This document shows, piece after piece, positions 9,194-18,209 of a stretch of 64,000 nucleotides of DNA; positions within the stretch are counted from its first letter, which is position 1; each line of letters begins with the position of its first letter. This stretch comes from Anaerolineae bacterium. GTDB lineage: Bacteria; Chloroflexota; Anaerolineae; Promineifilales; Promineifilaceae. A program made the position numbers and the translations under genes. The DNA lies in NCBI GenBank assembly GCA_023954475.1, contig JAMLHW010000001.1, forward strand, positions 372,001 through 436,000. The letters run 5' to 3'. The notes below the pieces were generated by a model that saw only the letters and a list, made by a program, of their open reading frames with translations, did no database searches and was not told the origin of the DNA.

Positions 9194-12100
9194 TCAATCG
9201 GCCGACCACATTACGGGCAAGAAAATGAAGCCGCGCGTATCAAATGTACTCGTTGTGCTCGGCACACTGCTGTCGCAGCCATTGAGACTGCGCACACGCC
9301 AATACAGCGTAGACAGAGCGGGCAATGGTTCGGCCGATCGGTATTCAGTTTCACGCACAACGGCACTGTCCACAATATGGGTGAAAGTTGCGTCAGTCGC
9401 AATCGTCACTTCGTATTGCGCCGCTTGCGCCGTCGCTTCCCATACCAGCAGCGGTTGCAAGGTGTCGACAAGCGTACCGATAGTCGGCGTGAGTAGCGTG
9501 GTTACGCCAGGCGTCGTGTCGGCGACGTTGAGCGCCAGGTGCAACTGATCGGTATGTGTCGCGCCGGTTCCGGTCATGACGACGGTATATGCCGCCGGCG
9601 TCACAAGCGCCGTGTCGCTGATGGTGAGTGTGACGGTTTGCGGCACCGTGAGCACGCTACTGTCTGAAAGCAGCGCTGTGCTGCCGTCGGGATAGCCGTT
9701 GACTGACAAATCTACAGCCGAATCGTAGGATGCGCCGACGGTAACTGTGTACGTTGCCGTATCTCCGACGCAAATATCCTGGGTTGGTTCGGCCGAATAC
9801 AGATACTCGCATTCCACAGGTATATCAAACGCCTCTACTTCGAAACCGACATCTTTGCCATGGGAATCGGCCGAAACACCCAACCCCCGTTTGGCAAAAG
9901 CACGCCAGATAGTGCAGCGATTCGCGCCGTCGCTGTTGACTTCATCAGCTAACAAAATTGCATCGCGTCCATCGGTAAACGTCGGATTGCATTCCTGCAA
10001 TTTGAGGCCATCGAGCACCAACTGCAATGCCAGATTGTTGCCGCCACTGCCGTTGACCAAATCGGCATCATACCCATACTCGTTGATCAGCAGCCAGTAC
10101 ATATCCCAGAGCATGGCGCCCCACACCGAGCCGAGGCCGTGCGGGATTTGCAGCTCACCGATGTCGCCAAACGTGAGCGGGTTGACGGTCAGATCGGTGG
10201 AATAGGGATTCGGCCGAATGCCTTTATCTTCCGGTGTCTGGAACATGACGTAATTACCAATACCCCGTGGTTGCTCCGGCGTATCAGTTGGCTTGGCTGT
10301 AAGCCACAATCCAAAGAAATCGCTCCAACCCTCACCCATTTGCTCTGAGTTAAAGAGACAACTCGAATTAGCCGGGCCACCTGCCAGTCGATTGGAAATG
10401 CCGTGCCCGTACTCATGGGCGATGATCAAGTTGTCAAAATCGCTGTCCCGATTGGGTTCTGTCGAACCGCTCAGAGCAACGGTTACCGCTTGGGTGGGTA
10501 ATGTCGCCTTGATGCTGTCGCCCAGATTTTGCGTGATCATCAACGACGGGATGGAGATGTCCGGATTGGAACCGCCCATGCTCTGTACCACGTCTCCGCC
10601 CTGATTGTTGGCGATGAGAACGGCAACCGCACCCGCTTCCTGCCCGTGGAGAACTTTGGTTGTGAAATAGCAGTTGCCCCGGTCGAGGACGACAATATTG
10701 CCGGCAATATCTGCCGCGTTGAGCAAAGGTTGGCAACCGTCTGTCACGGACCCCTCGTCTTCTGTCACCGGCTCGTCGCTGCCGTCATTGCCCAGCACGA
10801 GCGTACCGGAGATGGGCGGCAGATCGTTGAGCGACAGCCCGAATCCGGCACTGGCGGCATCGTACTGTCCGGCCAGTTCCGGCGGCGCGGTGACAGAAAA
10901 GCCGGGCGGCGCGGTCCAGACAAACATCTGCATACGCGACGGTAATCCGTCGGGCGGTGTGGCAAAATTGGCATTGTTTGTCCCTGATCCGTCCTGTGCG
11001 TCGGCCTGAACGGGATCGCCGGCCAATCCTTCGTGGCCGTAGTTGTTGTGTTGGAAGTTGCCCGCCGCTTCGTCAAAGCCGTAGCCGTAAAATACGTCGT
11101 GCAACACATTGTTCCAGTAAAACAGGTTGACGATGGCTGCAGCCTGATTGGTGTTTTCATCCGGTTCGATTGCGGGGTCGAAGAGGTAATCGAAAATCAG
11201 GTCGTCGCCGCCATTCGGCCGAAAACCACCGACATTATTCCTGTCCACGTCTTCCTGTGCAAATACGTTATTGCCACGGGTATCGGTGAATTCTGCGCCC
11301 GGCGCGCCGTCAGTGTCGTGCCAGCCGTAGGGTGAGGCGGTCACATCGGCCGAATCGGTGACGAGCGTTTGATTGAAACCGCCGTCTTGTGCATCGATCA
11401 GCGGCATGGGAAAAACGAGATAGGCCGGGCCGGTGGTTGGTAGGGTTGGCGTGTGCTGCACTGAAGGATTGTGATCGGATGCCGGTTGTTGTGGATACTC
11501 CCACGCTTCACTTACGACCCAATCAACTTGCCCCAGCATCTCACCGGTGACCGCATCGACCTGTGTTTCCCACCAATGTGCGCCGCTGTTTTCGTTGATG
11601 ATCAGGTTCCACGCGAGGCGCAGCGCATTATCATGTGGGACGTAGACCAATTCGGCCGAGATCGGTTCCTGCGCCATACCGCCATCGCTGAGTAATTGCG
11701 CCTGCGACGGTCCGCGTGCAGCCTGTAAAGCGACGACTGGCGTCGTCACTACGAGGTCGAGTTGTGCTGCCGCCGCATACGTGGCGTCAATAGCAGAAAT
11801 GTGGGGAAGGCGTGTAGCGGCACGCGATCCGGCATGGGGAATAAATTGGTTGGACTCGTTGATGACGCTGCCGTCCGCAGCGATATGGATGTTCCCGTTG
11901 GCGCCGATAACTTGCAGCCCGTTAACCTGTTGGCGCACATAAATGTGTGTGACGCCGTTGTGTTGGCTGGTGTAGTGATCGGTGATGAGCAAATTGGCAA
12001 TGTCGGCCGAATCCACTCCCCATTCTGCCGCTGTTTGTGCCAGGTAAGTCAGCGCAATCTCCAACGGGTCGCCTGATGTCGGGCCGGTCAGGAATGCGCT

Positions 12101-12229
12101 ACGAATGGGCGGCGGCAATGGCCCAGTGGCCGATGCTGCAGCCGCTGACTGATATGTCCATAGAGCTATTGAACTGAGAATGACAGCAAAGAACAGGACG
12201 AACGCAAGTGTAAGTTTGACTGGTTTCAC
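9194..12229 (-). CDS. Secreted M36 (fungalysin-type) zinc metalloprotease with PA and Fn3-like domains
   Basis: Extracellular protease. GTG 12229 is preferred (CGAGG upstream; signal segment VKLTLAFVLFFAVILSSIAL directly after), giving 1011 residues; an in-frame TTG lies at 12292. Order: signal peptide, FTP-type propeptide (about 60-260), catalytic domain split by a PA domain (about 460-590), zinc motif HEYGHGISNRLAGG near 603, second zinc ligand EGWSDFFG near 632, then beta-sandwich and Fn3-like domains (TLLTPTIGTLVDTLQPLLVWEA begins the last). It ends FIFLPVMWSAD, the Leu-Pro-Val motif seen in other secreted proteins here. Nine TCGGCCGA copies. Propeptide cleavage probably activates it after export. 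Confidence 0.92.
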   Translation of the reverse strand: MKPVKLTLAFVLFFAVILSSIALWTYQSAAAASATGPLPPPIRSAFLTGPTSGDPLEIALTYLAQTAAEWGVDSADIANLLITDHYTSQHNGVTHIYVRQQVNGLQVIGANGNIHIAADGSVINESNQFIPHAGSRAATRLPHISAIDATYAAAAQLDLVVTTPVVALQAARGPSQAQLLSDGGMAQEPISAELVYVPHDNALRLAWNLIINENSGAHWWETQVDAVTGEMLGQVDWVVSEAWEYPQQPASDHNPSVQHTPTLPTTGPAYLVFPMPLIDAQDGGFNQTLVTDSADVTASPYGWHDTDGAPGAEFTDTRGNNVFAQEDVDRNNVGGFRPNGGDDLIFDYLFDPAIEPDENTNQAAAIVNLFYWNNVLHDVFYGYGFDEAAGNFQHNNYGHEGLAGDPVQADAQDGSGTNNANFATPPDGLPSRMQMFVWTAPPGFSVTAPPELAGQYDAASAGFGLSLNDLPPISGTLVLGNDGSDEPVTEDEGSVTDGCQPLLNAADIAGNIVVLDRGNCYFTTKVLHGQEAGAVAVLIANNQGGDVVQSMGGSNPDISIPSLMITQNLGDSIKATLPTQAVTVALSGSTEPNRDSDFDNLIIAHEYGHGISNRLAGGPANSSCLFNSEQMGEGWSDFFGLWLTAKPTDTPEQPRGIGNYVMFQTPEDKGIRPNPYSTDLTVNPLTFGDIGELQIPHGLGSVWGAMLWDMYWLLINEYGYDADLVNGSGGNNLALQLVLDGLKLQECNPTFTDGRDAILLADEVNSDGANRCTIWRAFAKRGLGVSADSHGKDVGFEVEAFDIPVECEYLYSAEPTQDICVGDTATYTVTVGASYDSAVDLSVNGYPDGSTALLSDSSVLTVPQTVTLTISDTALVTPAAYTVVMTGTGATHTDQLHLALNVADTTPGVTTLLTPTIGTLVDTLQPLLVWEATAQAAQYEVTIATDATFTHIVDSAVVRETEYRSAEPLPALSTLYWRVRSLNGCDSSVPSTTSTFDTRGFIFLPVMWSAD

Positions 12230-12374
12230 GCAGATTACAGCCTCGTGTCGATGGGTTTGGGAACAGCCATGAGGGTAACACACGAGGCACAAATGCCGAA
12301 CAATTGCGCACGCCGCTAATCACGTTCTCAAATTGCAGGTTAGCGAGGGCGTATGTTGGATGGTTTCGGGGATG

Positions 12375-14402
12375 TTATGCTTGTTCCAGCCAAAACACTT
12401 GATACGGAGCCATGTAGAGATAGCGCCAACCCTGAATCGGTTGCGCAGTCAAGCGGTCGAACAGGTTGCCGTGGAAGCCGAGCGCGTTCAAGCGGGCGCG
12501 TTCGATAAATTGCATGCGTTCAGAAAAATTGGCGAGAATCAATAAGCGTCCGCGCGGACTGTGGCGCAACAAGCCAAAAACCTGATCATTGTGTGTCCAT
12601 ACTGGCGTTGCCGTCGCCTGCGCGTGTAGCGCAGCACAACCCCGTCTTGCAGCAATGATTTGTTGCAAGCTGCAAAAAATGCGGCCTGCGAAATGGTGCG
12701 GTTCATTGCGCAGTGCAGCCAAGTTCCAATCCATTTTCGGCCGATGCAACCAGCGGTTATCGTCGGCATGCTCGGGATCGTTTTGAAACGTGTAATCGTT
12801 GAGCATGCCCAGTTCATCACCCATGTAGATGAGGGGAATGCCGCCGTAGGCACAAATCAGGTTGTGGATGAGCAAAATTCGGCCGATAGCCAACTCAGCT
12901 TCATAGCGGCTATGCTTCTCGATTGCCAGTTCCAGCCCAGCCAACGAGGCGCACGCGCCACTGATACGCCGATCCTGATTTTCCGGGTTGTATTGAAAAA
13001 CTGCGCCGCGCGCAAAACTACCGTCAAATTGCCCGCTGTAAAAATCGCTGAGAAATGAGCGGTGCCAGAAACCGTTTAATCCCAATGCACCGGCATTCTC
13101 ATCCGTGATCGCCCAGCCGATGTCGTCGTGGCAGCGCACATAAGTTATCCAGGCTGTGTTATCCGGCATCTCCGGCAATTGTTGCAGCGAATGCGTCAAC
13201 AAGCGCACATTGCGTTCAGCCAGCGCACTCCACAACAGCACCATCAAACTGTTGTGATACGCCAGTTCGCATTCTTTGCCGGCCGCTGCGCCGACGCCGA
13301 AGTATGGTACGACATCTTTGGGCGATAAAATGGCCTCAGCCAGCAGCAGTAAACCAGGTGCAACCAATTTGGTCAATGCACGAAATGCTTGCAACAGGGC
13401 ATGGGCTTGCGGCAAGCTTTCGCATGACGTGCCCATTTCTTTCCACATGAAGGCGACGGCATCCATGCGCAGGATTTCGACACCTTTGTTGGCCAGATAC
13501 AACATGGCGTCGAGCATTTCGATGAAGACCTGGGGATTGTGATAGTTTAAATCCCATTGATAAGGGTAAAATGTCGACCACACCCATTTCTGGCTGCTTT
13601 CATCAAAAATAAAGTTGCCCTGCTTTGATTCCGGAAAAATAATGCGCAGTGTTTGTTCGTATTGGTCGGGCAGTGTCCGTTCGGAGAACATGAAGTAGTA
13701 GTCTTGATACGCTTTTTCTCCGGCGCGGGCACGCTGCGCCCACTCGTGATCGTCGGCAGTGTGATTACAGACGAAATCGATCATCAGACTGATGTCGTTG
13801 GCGCGCAATTGCTCGGTCAGATGCTCGAAATCAGCCATTGTCCCCAGATGCGGATCGATGGCGCGATAATCGGCAACGGCATAGCCGCCGTCGTTAGCGC
13901 CGTCACGGGGTTTGAGCAGGGGCATGAGGTGCAGTAAGTTGATATCGAGTTCGTTGAGATACGGAATTTTGTCAACGACACCATTGAGGTCTCCGGCAAA
14001 GCGGTCGGTGTAAGCAATATAGCCGGTGCGATCAGGCCGGGAAATCCAGTCGGGTTGTAAGATGCGTCGTTGATCCAGATCTTGGAGTGCTTTCGGCCGA
14101 ATGGCAAATGCATCGGCTGCAATCATCACAAAGCGAGTCACACAATCGGCAAAATCGTCCCGCTCACCATACAGCAGGGACAAAGGACGTACGATGTCGT
14201 CCCAGCCGATTTCCAATCGGTTTTTGAATGCTTGTTGTTGGTAGCGGTAAAGGCGTTTGAAGCGCGATTCGGCCGAAACACGCTCCCAAACTACGTCTGC
14301 ACTGATGTTGTGCGAATCGGTGCCGTCACGAGAGATAAGCATGGGCATCACACCTTCGCCCGACGCAGGTTTGACGACGGACGAAGGTGTATGTGGCATC
14401 AT
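12375..14402 (-). CDS. Amylosucrase (GH13_4)
   Basis: Transfers glucose from sucrose onto alpha-1,4-glucan, releasing fructose; cytoplasmic (no signal peptide). 675 residues, the normal amylosucrase length. The nucleophile is Asp in ILRMDAVAF near residue 309, the acid/base Glu in LLAEAIL near 352, and the transition-state Asp in CHDDIGW near 424. WDLNYHNPQVF and SFARGAVFQYNP are amylosucrase signatures that separate it from ordinary alpha-amylases. ATG 14402 and ATG 14399 are both possible. It starts 3 bp after the stop of the PPK2 gene, so the two are co-transcribed. Sucrose could arrive through the ABC transporter just upstream. Trehalose synthase or sucrose hydrolase are less likely alternatives. 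Confidence 0.88.
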   Translation of the reverse strand: MMPHTPSSVVKPASGEGVMPMLISRDGTDSHNISADVVWERVSAESRFKRLYRYQQQAFKNRLEIGWDDIVRPLSLLYGERDDFADCVTRFVMIAADAFAIRPKALQDLDQRRILQPDWISRPDRTGYIAYTDRFAGDLNGVVDKIPYLNELDINLLHLMPLLKPRDGANDGGYAVADYRAIDPHLGTMADFEHLTEQLRANDISLMIDFVCNHTADDHEWAQRARAGEKAYQDYYFMFSERTLPDQYEQTLRIIFPESKQGNFIFDESSQKWVWSTFYPYQWDLNYHNPQVFIEMLDAMLYLANKGVEILRMDAVAFMWKEMGTSCESLPQAHALLQAFRALTKLVAPGLLLLAEAILSPKDVVPYFGVGAAAGKECELAYHNSLMVLLWSALAERNVRLLTHSLQQLPEMPDNTAWITYVRCHDDIGWAITDENAGALGLNGFWHRSFLSDFYSGQFDGSFARGAVFQYNPENQDRRISGACASLAGLELAIEKHSRYEAELAIGRILLIHNLICAYGGIPLIYMGDELGMLNDYTFQNDPEHADDNRWLHRPKMDWNLAALRNEPHHFAGRIFCSLQQIIAARRGCAALHAQATATPVWTHNDQVFGLLRHSPRGRLLILANFSERMQFIERARLNALGFHGNLFDRLTAQPIQGWRYLYMAPYQVFWLEQA

Positions 14403-14405
14403 TGA

Positions 14406-15326
14406 TCAGTAAACTTCTTCGATAAATGTCTGTTCGTCCATCGGTGGCCGAATATACGGAATCTTCTCACGGTCGGGCAATTCCACCGGCGGACGGATCA
14501 TATCTTCATACTCTATTTGACTCAAAATATGATGCATGCAGTTCAGACGCGCTTTTTTCTTGTCGTCAGCCGGCACGACATACCAGGGTGCCTGTTTAAT
14601 GTCCGTATATTCAAACGTCATGTCTTTTGCCTGCGAAAAGCTATCGTACAGACGGTGCTCGGCAACATCAATCTCGCTGAGCTTCCACCGTTTGAGCGGC
14701 TCCATATTGCGGCTGGTGAACCGTTTGCGTTGTTCTTCGTAGCTCACAGAGAACCAATATTTGAGCAGGATCATACCGGAGCGCACAAGCATGCGTTCAA
14801 ATTGGGGACAGGAGCGCAGGAATTCTTCGACCTGCTCTTCTGTAGCGAACCCCATGACGTGTTCGACGTTGCTACGATTGTACCAACTGCGGTCAAACAG
14901 CACGATTTCGCCTGCTGCAGGCAAATGGGAAACGTAGCGCTGGAAATACCATTGGGTGCGTTCGCGGTCGCTGGGTTTGGGCAGAGCCACGGTCCGTACG
15001 ACACGAGGATTGGTGCGTTCGGCAATGCGCTTGATGACGCCACCCTTGCCGGCAGAGCCGCGACCTTCAAAGACGATGCACACCTTCAAGCCGTTTTGTG
15101 TAACCCAGCGTTGCAGTTTGACGAATTCTTCCTGCAAACGACGCATTTCTTTGTTGTAGAAATGGGTGCGGAGTTTGCCGCTTTTCTTGTAGCGTTTGTC
15201 TTTGGGAATCGTAGGGGGTGTGGAAATATCGGATTCGGCCGAATGGCTGATTGCTTCGACTTCCACGGCCTGCCTGCCATTCATTTCCACTTCATCATCG
15301 ATTGGGGTCATCATCTCATCGTCCAT
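14406..15326 (-). CDS. ppk2: Polyphosphate kinase 2 family protein
   Basis: Phosphorylates nucleoside di- or monophosphates with polyphosphate. 306 residues. Walker A FEGRGSAGKGGVIKRI begins near residue 85, the lid region carries RTVALPKPSDRERTQWYFQRY, and Walker B is VLFDRSWYNR. The acidic N-terminal 45 residues are variable. The sequence pattern matches class I PPK2, single-domain. It is the first gene of a tight pair with amylosucrase. Start ATG 15326 is preceded by AGGGAGAAGATG, a good ribosome-binding site. One TCGGCCGA copy (15235) encodes Ser-Ala-Glu in the N-terminal tail. Confidence 0.93.
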   Translation of the reverse strand: MDDEMMTPIDDEVEMNGRQAVEVEAISHSAESDISTPPTIPKDKRYKKSGKLRTHFYNKEMRRLQEEFVKLQRWVTQNGLKVCIVFEGRGSAGKGGVIKRIAERTNPRVVRTVALPKPSDRERTQWYFQRYVSHLPAAGEIVLFDRSWYNRSNVEHVMGFATEEQVEEFLRSCPQFERMLVRSGMILLKYWFSVSYEEQRKRFTSRNMEPLKRWKLSEIDVAEHRLYDSFSQAKDMTFEYTDIKQAPWYVVPADDKKKARLNCMHHILSQIEYEDMIRPPVELPDREKIPYIRPPMDEQTFIEEVY

Positions 15327-15525
15327 CGCATCTTCTCCCTTACTGTGACCGCCACTTATTCCAGAGAACTAAGCTGCGCATTGCGGCTATAAAGTGAACG
15401 TCACCTGTAACAATGGCATCAGTACGCCGTTTGTATCATCTCACCTGTGCAAACGCAAGATACCGATCACATTGTCACCAGATATGCCGCCAACACAAGG
15501 TTGTTCGATAATGCCAAACGACATC

Positions 15526-15562
15526 TCCAATCGCCGAGATTTACAAAACCTCGGCGATTGGA
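15526..15562. terminator. 13-bp inverted repeat after sugar ABC operon
   Basis: TCCAATCGCCGAG (15526-15538) pairs perfectly with 15550-15562 across an 11-nt loop. It lies 22 bp beyond the stop of the last permease gene. There is no clear T-run, so it may be a processing or stabilising hairpin instead of an intrinsic terminator. The rest of the 15327-15583 gap shows nothing else recognisable. Confidence 0.55.
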
Positions 15563-15583
15563 AGGTTGTACACACAAAACAAC

Positions 15584-16690
15584 TTATCCCTTCACAGAAC
15601 CAGCCGTCAGACCGCGCACGAAGTAGCGCTGCAATGCAAAGAAAACAAGCAAAGGCAGAAGCATTGAGATGAAAGCGCCGGCCGTTAGCAGATGCCAGTC
15701 ATTACCACGCGAACCGACAATCCCCGCCAGCCGCATCGTAATCACTTCTTTATCCTGCGTGCCGCCGAGAAAGATCAATGCCACCAGGTAATCGTTCCAC
15801 ACCCACAGGAACTGGAAAATGGCGAACGACGCCAACGCAGGCACCGATAGCGGCAGGACGAGACGACGGAACACAGTAAAATGCGATGCGCCGTCGATGA
15901 ATGCCGATTCCAGCATTTCACGTGGCAGCGTCACGACGTAGTTAAACAGCAGATAGACGGCCAGCGCCAGCCCAAAACCGGTGTGCGCCAGCCAAACCGA
16001 CATGAACTCGCCATTGATGCCCAACGCCCTGAAGTCCTGCAAGATCGGCACCAACGCCAATTGCAGCGGCACAACGAGCAACGCAACGACGAAAATGAAC
16101 AACAATTTCCGTCCGGGAAAACTCATCCAGGCAAAGGCATAGGCGGCAAAGGCAGCGATCAATATCGGGATAACAGTGGCAGGAATAGCGACCGCCAGAC
16201 TGTTGAGAAACGAGTCAGTCATATTCTCGCCGGGAATCGTCGTGGTAGTACCGTCTGGCTGGGTGAATGTAAATTCTTTCCCCGTCAACACTTCCTGATA
16301 GTTTTCTGTCGTAAAATCCCAATTCACCGTCCAGACAAGCTCTTGCACTTCGATGCGGCCATTGCGTTTGTTGCCGATCCAGGTCACCTGCGTTTTGCCG
16401 TCATCTGCAACGACACCGTCACGCAGTTCTTCAAACGTACCGGTTGCTCCTTCGATCTCCATCACCGTGTCCGGATCAAGCCCAGCCTCACCCGGATCGA
16501 GAACCAATACAGTTTCCCAGGCACGGTGCGGGAAAACTGTCCACCAGCCGGATGTCTGAATATCCAGACGTGAGCGCCACGATGAAACGAACAAACCCAG
16601 TGTTGGAATTGTCCACGCCAGTACCAGGATAAGCAGGGCGAGGTTGATACCAAATCTTCCCCAACGGCGTTGTGATTTTGCACTACCCAT
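15584..16690 (-). CDS. Alpha-glucoside-type ABC transporter permease (AglG/MalG-like)
   Basis: Inner-membrane permease of a carbohydrate ABC importer. 368 residues. The ABC-docking EAA loop reads EMLESAFIDGASHFTVFRRLVLPL at about residues 255-280. Six main membrane segments, with a long external insertion at about residues 40-165 (rich in Trp, Thr, Glu), typical of AglG proteins and absent from short MalG homologues. Starts 2 bp after the stop of the partner permease. No TCGGCCGA occurs here. No ATPase gene is in the window; a shared MsmX/UgpC-type ATPase elsewhere is presumed. Confidence 0.9.
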   Translation of the reverse strand: MGSAKSQRRWGRFGINLALLILVLAWTIPTLGLFVSSWRSRLDIQTSGWWTVFPHRAWETVLVLDPGEAGLDPDTVMEIEGATGTFEELRDGVVADDGKTQVTWIGNKRNGRIEVQELVWTVNWDFTTENYQEVLTGKEFTFTQPDGTTTTIPGENMTDSFLNSLAVAIPATVIPILIAAFAAYAFAWMSFPGRKLLFIFVVALLVVPLQLALVPILQDFRALGINGEFMSVWLAHTGFGLALAVYLLFNYVVTLPREMLESAFIDGASHFTVFRRLVLPLSVPALASFAIFQFLWVWNDYLVALIFLGGTQDKEVITMRLAGIVGSRGNDWHLLTAGAFISMLLPLLVFFALQRYFVRGLTAGSVKG

Positions 16691-16692
16691 GA

Positions 16693-17856
16693 TTAAAATG
16701 CCTCCTGTTCGCGGAATTGACGCAGGTTATAGATCATGACTGGAATAACGGCGACGAGCAAAATGATGGCAATCGCTGAGCCATAGCCGGGATTGCGTGC
16801 CACAAACGATTGTCTGTAGAATTGTGTTGCAATCACCTCCGTGCCGAATTGTCCGCCAGTCATCACCCAAACCACGTCAAATATCTTCAGCGTGAAAATC
16901 ACGATTGTCGTCCACACCGTAATAATTGTGCCGCGAATGTAAGGTATCATGATGCGAAAGAATATCTGGGACTCCTTGGCGCCGTCAATGCGCCCCGCTT
17001 CCATTAATTCTTCCGGAATACCTTTCAAGGCTGCTGAAAACAGCACCATCGAAAAGCCGACCTGCAGCCAGATAACAATTACGATCAGAAACAGGTTATT
17101 CCAGGGACTGATTGCCGTGTAAGCCGGCCAGGAGTGGGCCTCACCGCCTAACGCAACGACAATCGCATTGACCAGACCGATTTGTGGAATGTTGGGCGGG
17201 CGTACTTCATACATGAAGTTCCAGATAACGCCGGCACCGACAAAAGAAATTGCCATGGGGAGGAAGACTAGGGATTTGGCAACCCGTTCCCAGCGTGATC
17301 GGTCGGCCAGCACAGCTACAATCAAGCCAAAAATGACGGAAAATGTGCTGCCGAAAACAATCCACAAAATGTTGTTGCGGAACGCTTCACGCATGAGTCG
17401 TTCAGTAAAGATGGCTTTGTAATTGGCCAGTCCGACAAAGCTCGCCGGCATGCCATCAGTGAAAATACTAAAGAAACTATCCGGTGGGCCTGCGCGGTCG
17501 AATAAACTGATCCAAAACGAGCGGATCGTCGGCAACGCCAGGAACCAGGTCAAGATGAAAAGTGCCGGGCCGACAAACACAAACGGCTGCAGGATTGCGA
17601 TCCAGTTGTCCGGCAATTGCTCGACGAGCCAGTTGAACACCCAATACAACAACGCCACACCGCCAACACCCCAGATGACGGCGACGATGACAACGAGCCA
17701 TTTGGGCGCCTCGCTGTCACGTAAGAACAAAAATCCGGCGTACAATACGCCAAATGCGAGCAGTGGGATAGCGATGGCGACGGCGATCCGCACGACAGCC
17801 GCAACAATCTTTGCCCCTGTACTCAACTCCTGTGGGGTCGTGTCGATATTTTGCAT
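16693..17856 (-). CDS. Alpha-glucoside-type ABC transporter permease (AglF/MalF-like)
   Basis: Partner permease of the importer. 387 residues with about eight membrane segments; the first two (residues about 20-90) form an extra N-terminal unit. The EAA loop is ELMEAGRIDGAKESQIFFRIMIPYI near residue 285. Strong ribosome-binding site AAGGAGAGG before ATG 17856. Lies 353 bp downstream of the binding-protein gene, with hairpins in the gap, so its expression is probably lower than that of the binding protein. The operon is read LacI, binding protein, AglF-like, AglG-like. Confidence 0.9.
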   Translation of the reverse strand: MQNIDTTPQELSTGAKIVAAVVRIAVAIAIPLLAFGVLYAGFLFLRDSEAPKWLVVIVAVIWGVGGVALLYWVFNWLVEQLPDNWIAILQPFVFVGPALFILTWFLALPTIRSFWISLFDRAGPPDSFFSIFTDGMPASFVGLANYKAIFTERLMREAFRNNILWIVFGSTFSVIFGLIVAVLADRSRWERVAKSLVFLPMAISFVGAGVIWNFMYEVRPPNIPQIGLVNAIVVALGGEAHSWPAYTAISPWNNLFLIVIVIWLQVGFSMVLFSAALKGIPEELMEAGRIDGAKESQIFFRIMIPYIRGTIITVWTTIVIFTLKIFDVVWVMTGGQFGTEVIATQFYRQSFVARNPGYGSAIAIILLVAVIPVMIYNLRQFREQEAF

Positions 17857-18209
17857 GCATCCTCTCCTTTAGAAACCGGAGCACGGAAAACTTGTCCGTT
17901 TCTTGCGATTTTACAAACCGCACTCCTTGATTGATGTCGCCTGAAAGTTGATGTGTGAAGGTTGACAGGTCTTTGCCAACCACGCTGCACAGAGCCTGCG
18001 CACGCTACTATGATTTTGAATCTAGCACCGTAAATTTCTAGATCTGTGGGTTGGAGCGTGACCATCCTGGTCGTTTCACCACTGACAAGCAGGATGCTCG
18101 CGTTCCTGGAACCCCTCAAAATCATAAGACCAGGGTACTAGGGCAGGTGGTTGGTAAAAAAAGAGGATGAGGGCGACATGTGCCGCCCACATCCAATAAC
18201 GTGTGTTTG
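17857..18209 (-). promoter_or_regulatory. Gap between binding-protein and permease genes with two mutually exclusive hairpins
   Basis: No gene in this 353-bp stretch. Two stems compete: CATCCTG (18063-18069) with CAGGATG (18090-18096), and CCTGGTC (18066-18072) with GACCAGG (18128-18134). They share bases 18066-18069, so only one can form at a time. Placement after the abundant binding protein suggests control of transcript stability or read-through, as known for malE-malF. No T-run marks a strong terminator. No TCGGCCGA. Confidence 0.4.
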
